Source: Paenibacillus profundus (lineage in GTDB: Bacteria; Bacillota; Bacilli; Paenibacillales; Paenibacillaceae). From it: a stretch of 64,000 nucleotides of DNA. The stretch is from assembly GCF_021369635.1 (NCBI RefSeq), contig NZ_JAJNBZ010000005.1, positions 219,525 through 283,524 of the forward strand, in the 5' to 3' direction. The notes below the pieces were generated by a model. That model worked only from the letters and a program-made list of their open reading frames with translations, did not search any database and was not told the DNA's origin. The position numbers were made by a program, and so were the translations under genes. Shown one piece after another: positions 7,639-17,792 of the stretch (the stretch's first letter is position 1; the number at the start of each line of letters is the position of its first letter).

Positions 7639-10600
7639 ATGAAAAACGATTTAACCCTGCTGACCGGTTCCTTGAATATTACGAAGACAGTTGAAGAGAT
7701 CAATAAGGCAATCAAAAAGATCGAGAAACATCCCAAGCTTAGTAAAGTAAAACTAAGTGTTGATTTTGATCAGAAGTATACGAAAAGCGTGGATGTATTG
7801 CTTTCATCCGGGCAACAAGTAATAAAACACTTTGAGCTGCAAAAGAAACTCATTGAAGAAATCATAGCCAAAAATTTCTCGCTTGGTGAGGCAATCAATA
7901 GGGTCACACAAAGAATACGCGCAAATATAGATAGCTCAGTCCAAGCCACAAAACATATAAATGATAGAAGATCAGCAATTCTGCAAGAAAGCGATGCTAT
8001 CCTAACCCTAATTAGTAATATGGAGAGGTTCGAAGCAAAGCAACAAGATTTACTTCGTGTACAGTCAGCCAGCGAAATAGGGAGTAACGAAGCATCAAAG
8101 AGTGTTGAATCCGCACCCCAAACGGAGGCAAGCCCTGTATCCAATCCGTTTGAAAAAACAGCCAACGATTTTTTTAAAGATGTAAATATAGACGCTTTTA
8201 AAAAGCTGTTTGATACATCTATGGTCTCCCTATTCTTTGAAGCAATAGCTCAAGGTGGACTAAAGTTCAAAGCACTCTCGGTATTCGCGGAAATTTATAC
8301 CAGCTCGACTGTCAAAGCACGAATAGCAACGGTTGCTCTACAATCTGCTTTAAGCTTGGGGTTGTCTGTCGCTATTGGGGCAGTAGTGAGTGGTCTAACC
8401 TATTTATACAATAAATATGAAGAAGAAAAACAGCAACAAATCGAATTAGAAAAACAAACGAGACAGACCACCGAGTCATGGACAGCTCATAAAGATGAAA
8501 TATTAGAGCTTGTCAACACTTATAATTATCTTCAAGCTGTAACACAAAATGGGCAACTGTTCACGAATCATGAACAAGAGCAGTCTTATCTGGACGTAAT
8601 TGAGAGATTGTCCACTCTTATGCCGGGTCTAGTAGCATCCATTGATGAAAAAGGCCAAAAGCATTTAAAGAGCACAGAGGCTATTCAGAGAGAAATAGAG
8701 AACACCGAAAAGCTATCTAAAATTCAGCTAAGAATTGATGCACATTCTGCTAAAGATAATTACAAAGATAAAATAAATGAAATTAATAAACTAAATAAAG
8801 AAATAGCAAAAATAGAGCGCAAAAAAAGCATAAAAAATCGTCAAGCTCAAGTACCAGCTTCGTCACGCAGCCAAGAAACTCAAGATGAGTTCATACGCAG
8901 TCGTAATATCGAGTTAGGAAAATTAGATCTTCAAATCATTAACACTCAACAGAAAATTGCAAGTTCATCAGATGAATTATTGAATTCTGTTTCTTCCTCC
9001 GTTGAGGGGATTTTAAAGTTACGGGACATTGAGTTTAATCCTGAAACATCGAAAGAAATAAAAAACATAATCAATTCCCTTGATTCAGAAATAGTCAATG
9101 ATGAAAGCAAGCTTGAAGAATTCACAACAAGTTTAGCCGAACTTGCAGAAATCTTATCAGACGGCATTGTTTCTTATAAGGAAAAGGAACGTTTTGTGCA
9201 ATTAAAGAATGCTCTTCAATTGAGTGATGAAGCTGTTAACAACCTAACTAATTCATTTAAAGAAAACAATGAAGAGGTCAAAAGCTTAAAAAGTGTTAAC
9301 GAACTGTCCGGTGACCTGAAATATTTCAATAATATCTTATCCACTGTTGAACAAGGACAAAAACTAAACGCAGATGCAGCGTCTGAATTAATTCAAAAGT
9401 ACCCTGAGTTAGCTGATAACGTCCACAAGATGAGCGATGGATGGAGTATCGAAAAAGATGCTATTGAGGACGTCAGATCAAAAAAATTAGATTTACTTAA
9501 CGATTCAATACTTGCTGAAAATGGAATCACCGAAAACTACAAAACCGAGCTCGAGGCAAGATTAAAAGGCTATGGAATTGAACTAGATGCGATTAATGAT
9601 GTAGCTTCGGCAAAGCTAGCTGCTGCGGAAATCAAAGGCTCAGAAGCAATTCCAGAAAATATAAAGAGATATTTGCCTGAGGGAGCAGCGAAAAAAATAG
9701 ATGCCACGGCCGAACGTGACCGGAAAGCAATTTTAGATCATGGCGAAAAAATGAACTATGTAGCAAAATTTAGAGAAGCACTATCCAGCTCTAAATATGG
9801 TGTTTCAGGGTCTAACTCTGGCTCCCGCTCCTCCTCCAGCAGCAAAGACAAGGCTGCCTATGAGTCCCGTTTCAAAATAAACAAATTAGAGGACGCCGTC
9901 AATAAAGCGAATGCGGAGCTGGACAAAAACCTACAGAAGCTGGATGAAGCCATCGCCTCCGGTAAAGATTACGATAAAGTACTCAATAATAGACTGACGC
10001 TCTACGACAATCTTACGAAAGCCTTGGATAATCTAAAAAACTCGCATGTCAAACAGCAGCAAGAACTAAGAGGCGTCCTTGGGAAGGCCGGGCTGCTTGA
10101 TAAGAACGGCGATGTCATCGAGAACGTCGGCAAAAAGCTGGAATCCATCGCCAACAGCGGCACGGAAACCATTCAAGGCCATTCTATCCAAACGATAGAA
10201 TCCTTTGTCGAACAATATCTCAATCTTCCCCAGCAAATCAATGACGCTGATTCAAAATTGAACCAAGCGGTCATGGGCATAGCGGACACATTCGGCAAAG
10301 GCCTGGAACGTATTCAAAACACCAGCGGACATAAACAAGCCAAGTCCAAGCATAAAATCGCCATGCTGGGTGAAATCAACACCACGGAAGAAAAAGAGCT
10401 GTTGGCTAAGTATACGGAAGAGATTGTTCAGAACATCGTCAACGAGCGAAAGCAAATCAATGATGAAATCTATAAAACCCAGCAATTTATCCGAAGCAGC
10501 AAGTCTACGGATGCACAGAAACGGGCTGCGGAAATATACCTGAAGACTTTGCTGGATGCTCAAAACAATAAGTATGAAGAGGTAGTCGCTCAATCTGAGG

Positions 10601-12294
10601 ACCTCGGAAAAAAACAAGCGGATGCTCTCATCTCAGGGTTCGAGGATCAGATTAAAGAGCTGGAATTCCAGAAAAGCCTGTTGGGCTCATTGGACACGCC
10701 CGAGAAGCAGCAAGCGGCCAAAGACATCGACAAGGCCATTGCTTCCGTTTACGCCCAAGCTGCACAATCCATTGAATCGCAAACGGCGGAATTGACGCGG
10801 AAAGTAAATCAGAGCCAATCCATCACGGAAAAGAGCCGCACCCAAGCCAAGCTTGATGCTCTCAATGAATATCAGCGCACCGTATTGAAGCAAATTTCCG
10901 ATATGAACAACGCGGAATGGAAAGCCAGATCCGATCGGGCTGACAGCATCATCGAGAATTACAAGAAAATGCTCCAAAAAGAAAAAGAGCTGCGGGAGCA
11001 AGCGATTGAAGAAGAAATACGAGTCGAAAATGAGCGTCATAACAATAAAGTCAAACATTTGGATGACGAGCTAAAACGATACGAAGACATCATCAACGCT
11101 CAGCTGAAGTCGCTGGATCGAGCCAATGCGGAAGAGGATTACGAAGCGAAGTTCAATAAATTGATGAAGGAGCGGCAGGACATTGCCGACAAGATCAATG
11201 TGTTGGCGCTGGACAATTCCTTTGAAGCAAAAGCAAAGAAAAAAGCGCTGCAGGAGCAGCTCGATTCCAAAAATGAAGAAATCGACAAGTTCAAGCTCGA
11301 TCGCGAGCGCGAGCTCGTCAAAGAAGGCCTCTCCGATCAACTCGAAGACCGGAGACGAACGATCGAGAAAGAAAGAGAGCTCGCAGATAAGCAGCACGAG
11401 GACACACTGGACAAGCTTGATCAGGAGAAACGCAAAGTCGAGCGTCATTATAAGCAAATTCTAGAAGATGAGAAATACTTCTATGACATGAAGCAGTCCC
11501 TGCTCAGCGAAGATAAAGTCGCCGTATATACGGCCTTGGACGAGATTCAATCGAAATATGATTCGTTCTTTGCTTATCTCGAAGGACAAAGCGAGCTATT
11601 CGGCAAGAAAATAGCTGACAATATGAGATACGGCTTTGAGCAGGATTATAAAAATACGCAGGAGTATCGCGATACTGTCGATTCGTCTGGCAAAGCGCCT
11701 TCCGGCAGCTCCGGTGTGCCGGGACATGCAGGCGGAGGCAAGCAGACCGAAGATGCTGACAAGCAGAGAAGCTGGAAGGAGTACCTTGCCAATAAGCAGC
11801 GTGCCGAATCCTTGACCAAGCAAGTGATCCAGCTGCAACGAACCGATCCCAATTCGATTGACATCGTTCATATCAAGGAAGAAATCAACAAGCTGCGCAA
11901 ATTAAACAACGATTATCGCAACAAATACAATTTCCCGGATCAATCTTATGATCAGTTGAAAAATATGAAGCCGTTCTCCGCGAAGTCAGGCGGCATGACT
12001 CCCCCTTGGGGAGGCAACAACGGCAAGTTCCTGCTCGCCCACGAGAAAGAAATCATTTTGAATCAATCCGATTCCTTCAATTTATTGAAGGTGGTTGATA
12101 TTACTAGAAATGTAGTCGATTCCATTCGGAACATGAAGCTGCCAAGCCTCACGCAGCAGCAAAACACCACGCATGCCGGCACGACGATTCAGAATTTGCA
12201 CGTAGCCATTACCGGAGCCTTCGGCCCAAAAGACGGCGGCGATATGGCTGCTTCCTTAATCAATGGACTCAAAGCGCGCGGCGTGAATATTTAG
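7639..12294 (+). CDS. Tape measure protein
   Basis: At 1551 aa this is the longest protein in the operon. I start it at ATG 7639, eight bases after AGGAAAGGAG; an in-frame GTG at 7630 overlaps that site. It has long charged coiled coils (roughly residues 350-650, 980-1120 and 1180-1310). One hydrophobic helical stretch lies at about 200-260 (VALQSALSLGLSVAIGAVVS). The C terminus has the Gly-rich, then LLAHEKEIIL, motif seen in many tape measures. At about 0.15 nm per residue the tail would be roughly 230 nm long. The first third after about 7900 is AT-rich with different codon use, while the part after about 9830 is GC-richer, suggesting a recombinant gene. It is assembled inside the tube and probably ejected on contact. 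Confidence 0.85.
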   Translation: MKNDLTLLTGSLNITKTVEEINKAIKKIEKHPKLSKVKLSVDFDQKYTKSVDVLLSSGQQVIKHFELQKKLIEEIIAKNFSLGEAINRVTQRIRANIDSSVQATKHINDRRSAILQESDAILTLISNMERFEAKQQDLLRVQSASEIGSNEASKSVESAPQTEASPVSNPFEKTANDFFKDVNIDAFKKLFDTSMVSLFFEAIAQGGLKFKALSVFAEIYTSSTVKARIATVALQSALSLGLSVAIGAVVSGLTYLYNKYEEEKQQQIELEKQTRQTTESWTAHKDEILELVNTYNYLQAVTQNGQLFTNHEQEQSYLDVIERLSTLMPGLVASIDEKGQKHLKSTEAIQREIENTEKLSKIQLRIDAHSAKDNYKDKINEINKLNKEIAKIERKKSIKNRQAQVPASSRSQETQDEFIRSRNIELGKLDLQIINTQQKIASSSDELLNSVSSSVEGILKLRDIEFNPETSKEIKNIINSLDSEIVNDESKLEEFTTSLAELAEILSDGIVSYKEKERFVQLKNALQLSDEAVNNLTNSFKENNEEVKSLKSVNELSGDLKYFNNILSTVEQGQKLNADAASELIQKYPELADNVHKMSDGWSIEKDAIEDVRSKKLDLLNDSILAENGITENYKTELEARLKGYGIELDAINDVASAKLAAAEIKGSEAIPENIKRYLPEGAAKKIDATAERDRKAILDHGEKMNYVAKFREALSSSKYGVSGSNSGSRSSSSSKDKAAYESRFKINKLEDAVNKANAELDKNLQKLDEAIASGKDYDKVLNNRLTLYDNLTKALDNLKNSHVKQQQELRGVLGKAGLLDKNGDVIENVGKKLESIANSGTETIQGHSIQTIESFVEQYLNLPQQINDADSKLNQAVMGIADTFGKGLERIQNTSGHKQAKSKHKIAMLGEINTTEEKELLAKYTEEIVQNIVNERKQINDEIYKTQQFIRSSKSTDAQKRAAEIYLKTLLDAQNNKYEEVVAQSEDLGKKQADALISGFEDQIKELEFQKSLLGSLDTPEKQQAAKDIDKAIASVYAQAAQSIESQTAELTRKVNQSQSITEKSRTQAKLDALNEYQRTVLKQISDMNNAEWKARSDRADSIIENYKKMLQKEKELREQAIEEEIRVENERHNNKVKHLDDELKRYEDIINAQLKSLDRANAEEDYEAKFNKLMKERQDIADKINVLALDNSFEAKAKKKALQEQLDSKNEEIDKFKLDRERELVKEGLSDQLEDRRRTIEKERELADKQHEDTLDKLDQEKRKVERHYKQILEDEKYFYDMKQSLLSEDKVAVYTALDEIQSKYDSFFAYLEGQSELFGKKIADNMRYGFEQDYKNTQEYRDTVDSSGKAPSGSSGVPGHAGGGKQTEDADKQRSWKEYLANKQRAESLTKQVIQLQRTDPNSIDIVHIKEEINKLRKLNNDYRNKYNFPDQSYDQLKNMKPFSAKSGGMTPPWGGNNGKFLLAHEKEIILNQSDSFNLLKVVDITRNVVDSIRNMKLPSLTQQQNTTHAGTTIQNLHVAITGAFGPKDGGDMAASLINGLKARGVNI

Positions 12295-12307
12295 GAGGTG
12301 ACATCCA

Positions 12308-12901
12308 TTGACAATCAGATCTTCCGAATACTTCTCCTATGCCGGGATCAAATGCAGCGATTACGGCATCGTGAATGTAAACATTAACTCGGGTTTGCTG
12401 GAAGAACCTTTCGCGGCCCCGCGCACGCTGCAAGAGGTCAGCATCGGCGGACGCAGCAAGCCTTATTTCCAAGGCATTGCGAAAGACCCGCTCAAATTTC
12501 AAGTGTCATTCGCCTTTGAACAGACGTGGGATACGCGGCAAATCCGCGAAATTGCCAGATGGCTGACGGAACAGGATTATTACAAGGAGCTTATCTTCTC
12601 CAGCGATCCCGAACGCGTCTTCTATGCCCTTGCAGTCGATGAGCCTACACTGGTACATAACGCGCTGGCGCAAGGCTATGTCAATCTAACGTTCCGCTGC
12701 GATTCGCCCTATTCTTACTCCCCTGTCTATTCATCCCCCTTGTATGAATGGCAAGATACCCGTCTCGACCATCGCATCAACGATTTCTCCGCAGGCACGA
12801 AGACAGGCCTTGCCGTAGATGCCTCCGGGCAGCTCGTGCTGGACTCCAAGGTGCCGCGATGGAGCGACTATTCCGGCGCAGCCTGGCCGGATATTACATA
12901 A
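12308..12901 (+). CDS. Distal tail (Dit)-like protein, N-terminal domain
   Basis: Translation starts at TTG 12308 behind an excellent ribosome binding site (AGGAGGTGA). The 197-aa protein has the Dit N-terminal barrel features: a SDYGIVNVNI start, VSIGGRSKPYFQG, FEQTWDTRQIREIARWL, and CDSPYSYSP at the end of the domain. Dit forms the hexameric hub between tube and Tal. Full-length Dit proteins normally continue into a galectin-like C-terminal domain; here the gene stops soon after the N-terminal domain. A protein resembling the missing half is encoded two genes downstream (13563-14204). Confidence 0.7.
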   Translation: MTIRSSEYFSYAGIKCSDYGIVNVNINSGLLEEPFAAPRTLQEVSIGGRSKPYFQGIAKDPLKFQVSFAFEQTWDTRQIREIARWLTEQDYYKELIFSSDPERVFYALAVDEPTLVHNALAQGYVNLTFRCDSPYSYSPVYSSPLYEWQDTRLDHRINDFSAGTKTGLAVDASGQLVLDSKVPRWSDYSGAAWPDIT

Positions 12902-12915
12902 GAAAGGAGCACAAC

Positions 12916-13551
12916 ATGTCACAACTAACGAAAAAACTGAAGCTGCACATCCCGGAATACACGGATGAGATCTATCAAACGATTCAAGAGCTCGGCGAGA
13001 ACTTCTCGACCTTGGATAAGGTATCTAAAGATTATGCCTTGTCCCCGCCTGTAGAGGACTTATGGGATCAGAACGATATCATATGGAACTTGAAGCCCGC
13101 CATTGGCGAGTATGTCGGCTGGGTCAATACACGTACGGGACGGACTGCTCCTCAATGGGAAGCACTGACTTCCTATCGCAACGGAGACTATATCATTCCG
13201 CCTGAAGACAACGGCCATGTGTACACCTGCATTCAAGCAGGCCATTCCGGAGTGATGGAGCCCGTCTTTCCGACCGCTGCGGATCGGGAAGTCCAAGACA
13301 CGCGCGGCGCTTCCACCTGGCAACGGTCCAAGCTGTATTTTAAAAACGATATCGTCTTCCCGACCGTTGACAACGGTCGTTTTTATGTGTGCATCACTGA
13401 AGGCGAAGCCGGAGCGGCCGAACCGGCCTGGAACTTAACGAGCGGCACGAGCATCTACGATAATACCGTGGTATGGCTGGGATATCGCATCGCCAGATGG
13501 AAGGAAAGCGGAATATCGGCGCTTTTCAGACCGTTTGGGAAAATTGATTAG
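12916..13551 (+). CDS. Baseplate protein with two carbohydrate-binding-like repeats
   Basis: The start is ATG 12916 with the ribosome binding site GAAAGGAG. The 211-aa product has a short helical N terminus and then two related modules, at about residues 68-110 and 137-195. Each follows a pattern of an aromatic, then Y/L-x-x-GD/ND-x-(I/V), then a small turn and Y-x-C-I, then EP. The modules include NGHVYTCIQAG and NGRFYVCITEG. This pattern resembles chitin- or cellulose-binding type modules found in phage tail proteins. It lies between the two Dit-like halves, so an accessory wall-binding part of the hub is likely. Confidence 0.55.
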   Translation: MSQLTKKLKLHIPEYTDEIYQTIQELGENFSTLDKVSKDYALSPPVEDLWDQNDIIWNLKPAIGEYVGWVNTRTGRTAPQWEALTSYRNGDYIIPPEDNGHVYTCIQAGHSGVMEPVFPTAADREVQDTRGASTWQRSKLYFKNDIVFPTVDNGRFYVCITEGEAGAAEPAWNLTSGTSIYDNTVVWLGYRIARWKESGISALFRPFGKID

Positions 13552-13562
13552 AGGTGTGAGCG

Positions 13563-14204
13563 ATGGCGAATTGGCTTTCTTTAAGCAACCTGTTAGGCGT
13601 CTACACTTCTCCCCCACTAGATATATCCCTGTATGGAGACGGCGCACTGACGCAGATGACGTGGAAGAGCGATGCTCCTCCGAACTGCAAAGTCCATGTG
13701 CAGACCTCCCTCTCGACGGATCAAGGATATTCGTGGAGTGATTGGAAGCCGTGCGTGAATGGCGGCAGCATTCCGGACGCCGAGATCGACACCCCGCTGC
13801 ACGATACGCTGCTCCGATTTCGGGTCATTATGGAGTCTGATCGATACTCGGTCTCCCCTGCTTTTCGCGAGATCTCCTTTCACTTCGAGCCCGTGGTCGT
13901 ATTCGACAACAAAGGCGATCTGAATTGCAAGCCGGAGATTTGGATTACGAAGCAAGGAAAAGGCGAGTTTGCCATTATCAATACGTCTCAAGGCAACGCC
14001 GATTTCCGGTTTACGGATTTGCTTGATCAAGAAACGGTGTACGTAAACAGCGACCAAGATCATATTGAAACGAGCTTGGCTGCCACCTATCGGTACAGCA
14101 GCTTCAATGACAACTATTTAGACCTTCCGCCCGGCAAAAATGTGTTTAAAGTCCGCGGTGACGCCAACTTCCAATTAAGATATCAATTCACACGCATTCA
14201 ATAA
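13563..14204 (+). CDS. Dit C-terminal-domain-like protein
   Basis: This 213-aa beta-rich protein starts at ATG 13563 behind GAGGTG. Its second half (about residues 115-213) matches the layout of Dit C-terminal galectin-like domains: a pattern of PEIWIT, INTSQGNADFRF, ETVYVNSDQDHIET, then YRYSSFNDNYLDLPPGKNVFKV. The first half is a separate beta domain. Together with the truncated Dit two genes upstream it suggests that a hub protein has been split into separate chains. Function as a baseplate component is inferred from these features and from position. Confidence 0.6.
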   Translation: MANWLSLSNLLGVYTSPPLDISLYGDGALTQMTWKSDAPPNCKVHVQTSLSTDQGYSWSDWKPCVNGGSIPDAEIDTPLHDTLLRFRVIMESDRYSVSPAFREISFHFEPVVVFDNKGDLNCKPEIWITKQGKGEFAIINTSQGNADFRFTDLLDQETVYVNSDQDHIETSLAATYRYSSFNDNYLDLPPGKNVFKVRGDANFQLRYQFTRIQ

Positions 14205-14216
14205 GGAGGTGATCCG

Positions 14217-17200
14217 ATGTTAGGAAATATTGATTTCTTGAAGAAACCGATCAAGCCCCAGCTGTTCTTGGTGAAGCCGAACGGAGAGACGATAAGCAAG
14301 TTGAGTGAAGCCTATGATATTAACCAATCCATACTCTTGTCTTCCGTCAATGAACTGTCGTTCAAGCTTCCCTATCAAATCGACATCAATCATAAGCTCG
14401 TGAACAACAAAAATATTGCTCTTTTAAAGGAACGTTATCATGTCCAAGTCGTGTTGGGCCAACATATAGAGCGCTATATGATTCATTCGACGAACGAGAA
14501 CGGCGACGGCGAGACTACTTACAAAGAAATACATGGCTACGCCCTTCCTTATGAACTGCGCGACAAGTTGATTCGAGATTACGCCGTGGAATCGTACCAT
14601 GCTGAGCAAGTGCTGCGCGACGTACTGACCAATACGGTCTGGACCATCGACTATTTGGATGCGGACTTCAAGCTTACATATCGCGCGTTCGATTTTGGCA
14701 ATACGACGGTGCTGGATGCAATCTATCAGGTCGCTGAGACGTACAACGCCGTTGTTCAGTGGGATACGAACCGGCGGACCGTATCCATGATGAAGCCCGA
14801 ACTGTTCGGCATGAACAAAGGGCTGCGATTTTCGTACGGAAAATATTTGAAGTCGCTCGGCAAGGAGTCCAGAGCGGACGAAATGGTAACCCGCCTGAAA
14901 GCATTTGGCCAGGATGGACTGACCATCCACAAGGTTAATCCGACCGGACAAAATTATATTGAGAACTTCAGCTACTTCATGTATCCATTTGAACGGGACG
15001 CGAACAACACGGTCATCCGCTCAAGCGACTATATGAGCGATTCTCTCTGCCACGCCCTGCTTGACTATGAAGAACGGATCGAGGCCAGAGAAGAGGAATT
15101 CGCCAAGCAGCTCGCCGCCCGGAAGCGCTTGGAAGAGAGCCTGACACAGAAGGAAGTCGAGCTGCACAAGCTGAAAAACAACGAAGCCGTCATCACCAAC
15201 ACGATGCTTGCGCAGCAGTTCGACGGCAAAATGTTTTTCGAGAAATATATTCACGATTCTTCCAGCTCGCGCAGCTTCCCCGTGAAGGACATCTATCCTT
15301 ACGCGGTGCTATGCAAAGTAAGCCCTGCCGCTGGCGTCCAGGTTACGCTCAATGGAGTCGGCAAGCCCGTACAATCCGGCGAATGGGTGCTGATCGGCAA
15401 GGTTCATCGGGCGGAGAACGTTACCGTGGAAGTGCGCGGCGGCTCGAATGTCGACGTGTTTCTGCAGGTGGCCAACATTTCGCTTGAGGAACACGACGCC
15501 GGCAACAACGAGCGAGAGCTTATCGACAAGTTCAGTCTGGATCACAAGCACATGCAGATGAAAGCGGCCGAAATCGAGCTGGCAAATCTGACGCATGAAT
15601 TAGAGCAGGTGCAGCATGCGATTGCCGAATTGCAGCAGGACTTCTCCCCCGCGCGCAACTTTACGGATGAGCAGCTGCTGGAACTGAATTACTACGTCAT
15701 TGAGAAAGAGTTTGCGGACGAAAAATATGTCGAGGAAAAAGACCTCTATCAAGCAGCCGAGAGCAAATTCAAAGAGCTGCAGCTCCCGCAAACCCAGTTC
15801 AGCATCGACGTCATTAATTTTTTGGACATCGTGAAAGAGCAGCGTAATTGGGACAAGCTGGTCATCGGCGACTTCGTACTGATTACTTACGAACTGCTGA
15901 ACATCAAAATAGAGGCGCGAATTTCCGAAATCCGCTACGATTACGAAAATTCGAGCATCCAGCTTACGATCAGCAACGCCAAGGACCTGACGAATGACCA
16001 GAAGAAGCTGGAGAAATTCATTTATGACAGCAAAAACACCTCCGTTACCGTGGACAGCAACAAGCACAAATGGGGCAAAGCGGTGGTGGATACCTCAGAA
16101 ATGAGCAAGCTGTTCGAGCATTTCTGGAATAAAGTGACGAACGATATTAACATGGCGTCCAACGAGTACGTCACGATCGATCGCAAAGGCATTACGATCA
16201 TCGACCCGCATGACCCGCAGCGCTTCCTGCGGGCGACGCACGGCGCGCTCGGGCTGACGCGCAGCGGCGGCCTCCGCTACGAGACTGCCATTACGCCTGA
16301 CGGCCTAATCGCGGAGCAGGTGCTCGGCAAGATCATTTTGGGACAGCGTGTCGTCGTGGGCGACCCTGACGGCCTGTTCATGATTGAAGGTCCGAAGCTG
16401 ACGATATCCGATCGGTGCGAGCGCGAAGTGATGCGGCTTGGATTGTATGACAAAAAAACGGATAAGTTCGGCATGGTCGTAAATCGGTACCGCTCCTCCG
16501 AGTGCGCCGACAACACCATCGTGAACCGCACCACGGTCAACAGTGAGGATGGATTCATCATCGAGCGCAACCGCAACGGCTCTTTCGACAAGACCTTCTA
16601 CACCTCGTCCGATGGCGACCTGCACATGAAGGGCAATTTCCAAGCTGGCGAAGGCGATCGCGTCTTTACCATCAACAAGGATGGCTTGGCTCTGGGCAAT
16701 TCACGCTGGGCCGATGCCCCCTTCCATGCCGATTACTTCGGGAATGTGTGGATGAACAAGCTGTTCGCCGATGATGCGGAAATTAAAAATTCCTTGTTCA
16801 AGGACGGGCATATCGAAGGCTCCAGCTTGAAGATCGGTCAAGGCAATGAAGTATTCAAGGTGTTCCCGGACGAAGGAATATGGGCGGGGCACGACCAGTT
16901 CGACAAGGCACCGTTCAGCGTGGATCTGGACGGGAATCTGAAAGCGCGCAAAGCGACTCTAACCGGGGACGCGGGTCAAGTGCTTATCGATACCGACAAA
17001 GGCTTCCTCGATTTAGATGCGTTTCAACTCATTGCCGGACAGATAAGCGCCAAAAATATCGATGCCGATTATTTAAATGCAAATTATGGCGTCATTAACG
17101 ATCTAACTGTGACTCGTCTCGTAACGAAAGATACTACCGATCCATACGGCGTTACCGTAGATTATATCGATATCTCGGAAAAATCCGCGAAATGGATAAC

Positions 17201-17762
17201 TGGCATGCGCAAAGGTTCGGAAGTTCAGGCAAAAACGGCGGATGGCAAGCTCCTTTATTATGAACAGGGCACAAGTAAAAGACTGACCACCGAAGCAAGC
17301 ACCGACGGGATTTCGAATCTGCCGGCTATGGTTCCTGAATACAATAAACTAACAAAAATGGAGTTGAGCTTTGAGAATACGGGCATCGACTCCTACCCAA
17401 GAATTCGAATGGGCGTCGGCGATAACGCAATTCCCGAGAAATCGGGCATCGGCTTCATAGAGAAGAAGAACACAACCCTCGATTTTATCTATTTCACGAA
17501 TAACTCAGGTCGAGAAGTCAGAATTTCATTAGCAGACTCAGGAATCACCAATTATGTTCAAGGTAGCACATTCAAGGTGGAATCAGATGGCTTGCTGGTG
17601 AAGCATCACAACGGCACTCAATTTGAAATTAATAAAGAAGGAACGAACATCCGGATGGTTAACCAAAATGGAAGCAAGGTGGAACTGCAAAGCAACGGTG
17701 ATATTGTGCTGAATGCAACAGGCAAGATCATTATGACCGGTTCAGAAATAAGACTTAATTAA
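14217..17762 (+). CDS. Tail-associated protein Tal, endopeptidase-tail type, with needle-like C terminus
   Basis: The 1181-aa protein starts at ATG 14217 behind AAGGAGGTGATC. The N-terminal ~380 residues have the hub fold of the phage Tal or prophage endopeptidase tail family: an opening of SKLSEAYDINQSILL, HGYALPYELRDKLI, then VLTNTVWTIDY. Two coiled coils follow (about 285-330 and 435-480). The middle is a long beta-rich shaft. The last ~45 residues contain short alternating strands (NGSKVELQSNGDIVL, GKIIMTGSEI), like the beta-helical needle of gp5 and VgrG proteins. A PAAR-like gene follows directly. The hub binds Dit, closes the tube and forms the tip. No catalytic peptidase motif is evident by eye. 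Confidence 0.75.
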   Translation: MLGNIDFLKKPIKPQLFLVKPNGETISKLSEAYDINQSILLSSVNELSFKLPYQIDINHKLVNNKNIALLKERYHVQVVLGQHIERYMIHSTNENGDGETTYKEIHGYALPYELRDKLIRDYAVESYHAEQVLRDVLTNTVWTIDYLDADFKLTYRAFDFGNTTVLDAIYQVAETYNAVVQWDTNRRTVSMMKPELFGMNKGLRFSYGKYLKSLGKESRADEMVTRLKAFGQDGLTIHKVNPTGQNYIENFSYFMYPFERDANNTVIRSSDYMSDSLCHALLDYEERIEAREEEFAKQLAARKRLEESLTQKEVELHKLKNNEAVITNTMLAQQFDGKMFFEKYIHDSSSSRSFPVKDIYPYAVLCKVSPAAGVQVTLNGVGKPVQSGEWVLIGKVHRAENVTVEVRGGSNVDVFLQVANISLEEHDAGNNERELIDKFSLDHKHMQMKAAEIELANLTHELEQVQHAIAELQQDFSPARNFTDEQLLELNYYVIEKEFADEKYVEEKDLYQAAESKFKELQLPQTQFSIDVINFLDIVKEQRNWDKLVIGDFVLITYELLNIKIEARISEIRYDYENSSIQLTISNAKDLTNDQKKLEKFIYDSKNTSVTVDSNKHKWGKAVVDTSEMSKLFEHFWNKVTNDINMASNEYVTIDRKGITIIDPHDPQRFLRATHGALGLTRSGGLRYETAITPDGLIAEQVLGKIILGQRVVVGDPDGLFMIEGPKLTISDRCEREVMRLGLYDKKTDKFGMVVNRYRSSECADNTIVNRTTVNSEDGFIIERNRNGSFDKTFYTSSDGDLHMKGNFQAGEGDRVFTINKDGLALGNSRWADAPFHADYFGNVWMNKLFADDAEIKNSLFKDGHIEGSSLKIGQGNEVFKVFPDEGIWAGHDQFDKAPFSVDLDGNLKARKATLTGDAGQVLIDTDKGFLDLDAFQLIAGQISAKNIDADYLNANYGVINDLTVTRLVTKDTTDPYGVTVDYIDISEKSAKWITGMRKGSEVQAKTADGKLLYYEQGTSKRLTTEASTDGISNLPAMVPEYNKLTKMELSFENTGIDSYPRIRMGVGDNAIPEKSGIGFIEKKNTTLDFIYFTNNSGREVRISLADSGITNYVQGSTFKVESDGLLVKHHNGTQFEINKEGTNIRMVNQNGSKVELQSNGDIVLNATGKIIMTGSEIRLN

Positions 17763-17792
17763 GCACTTGGGAATTGGGAGGTGGTGAAACGT

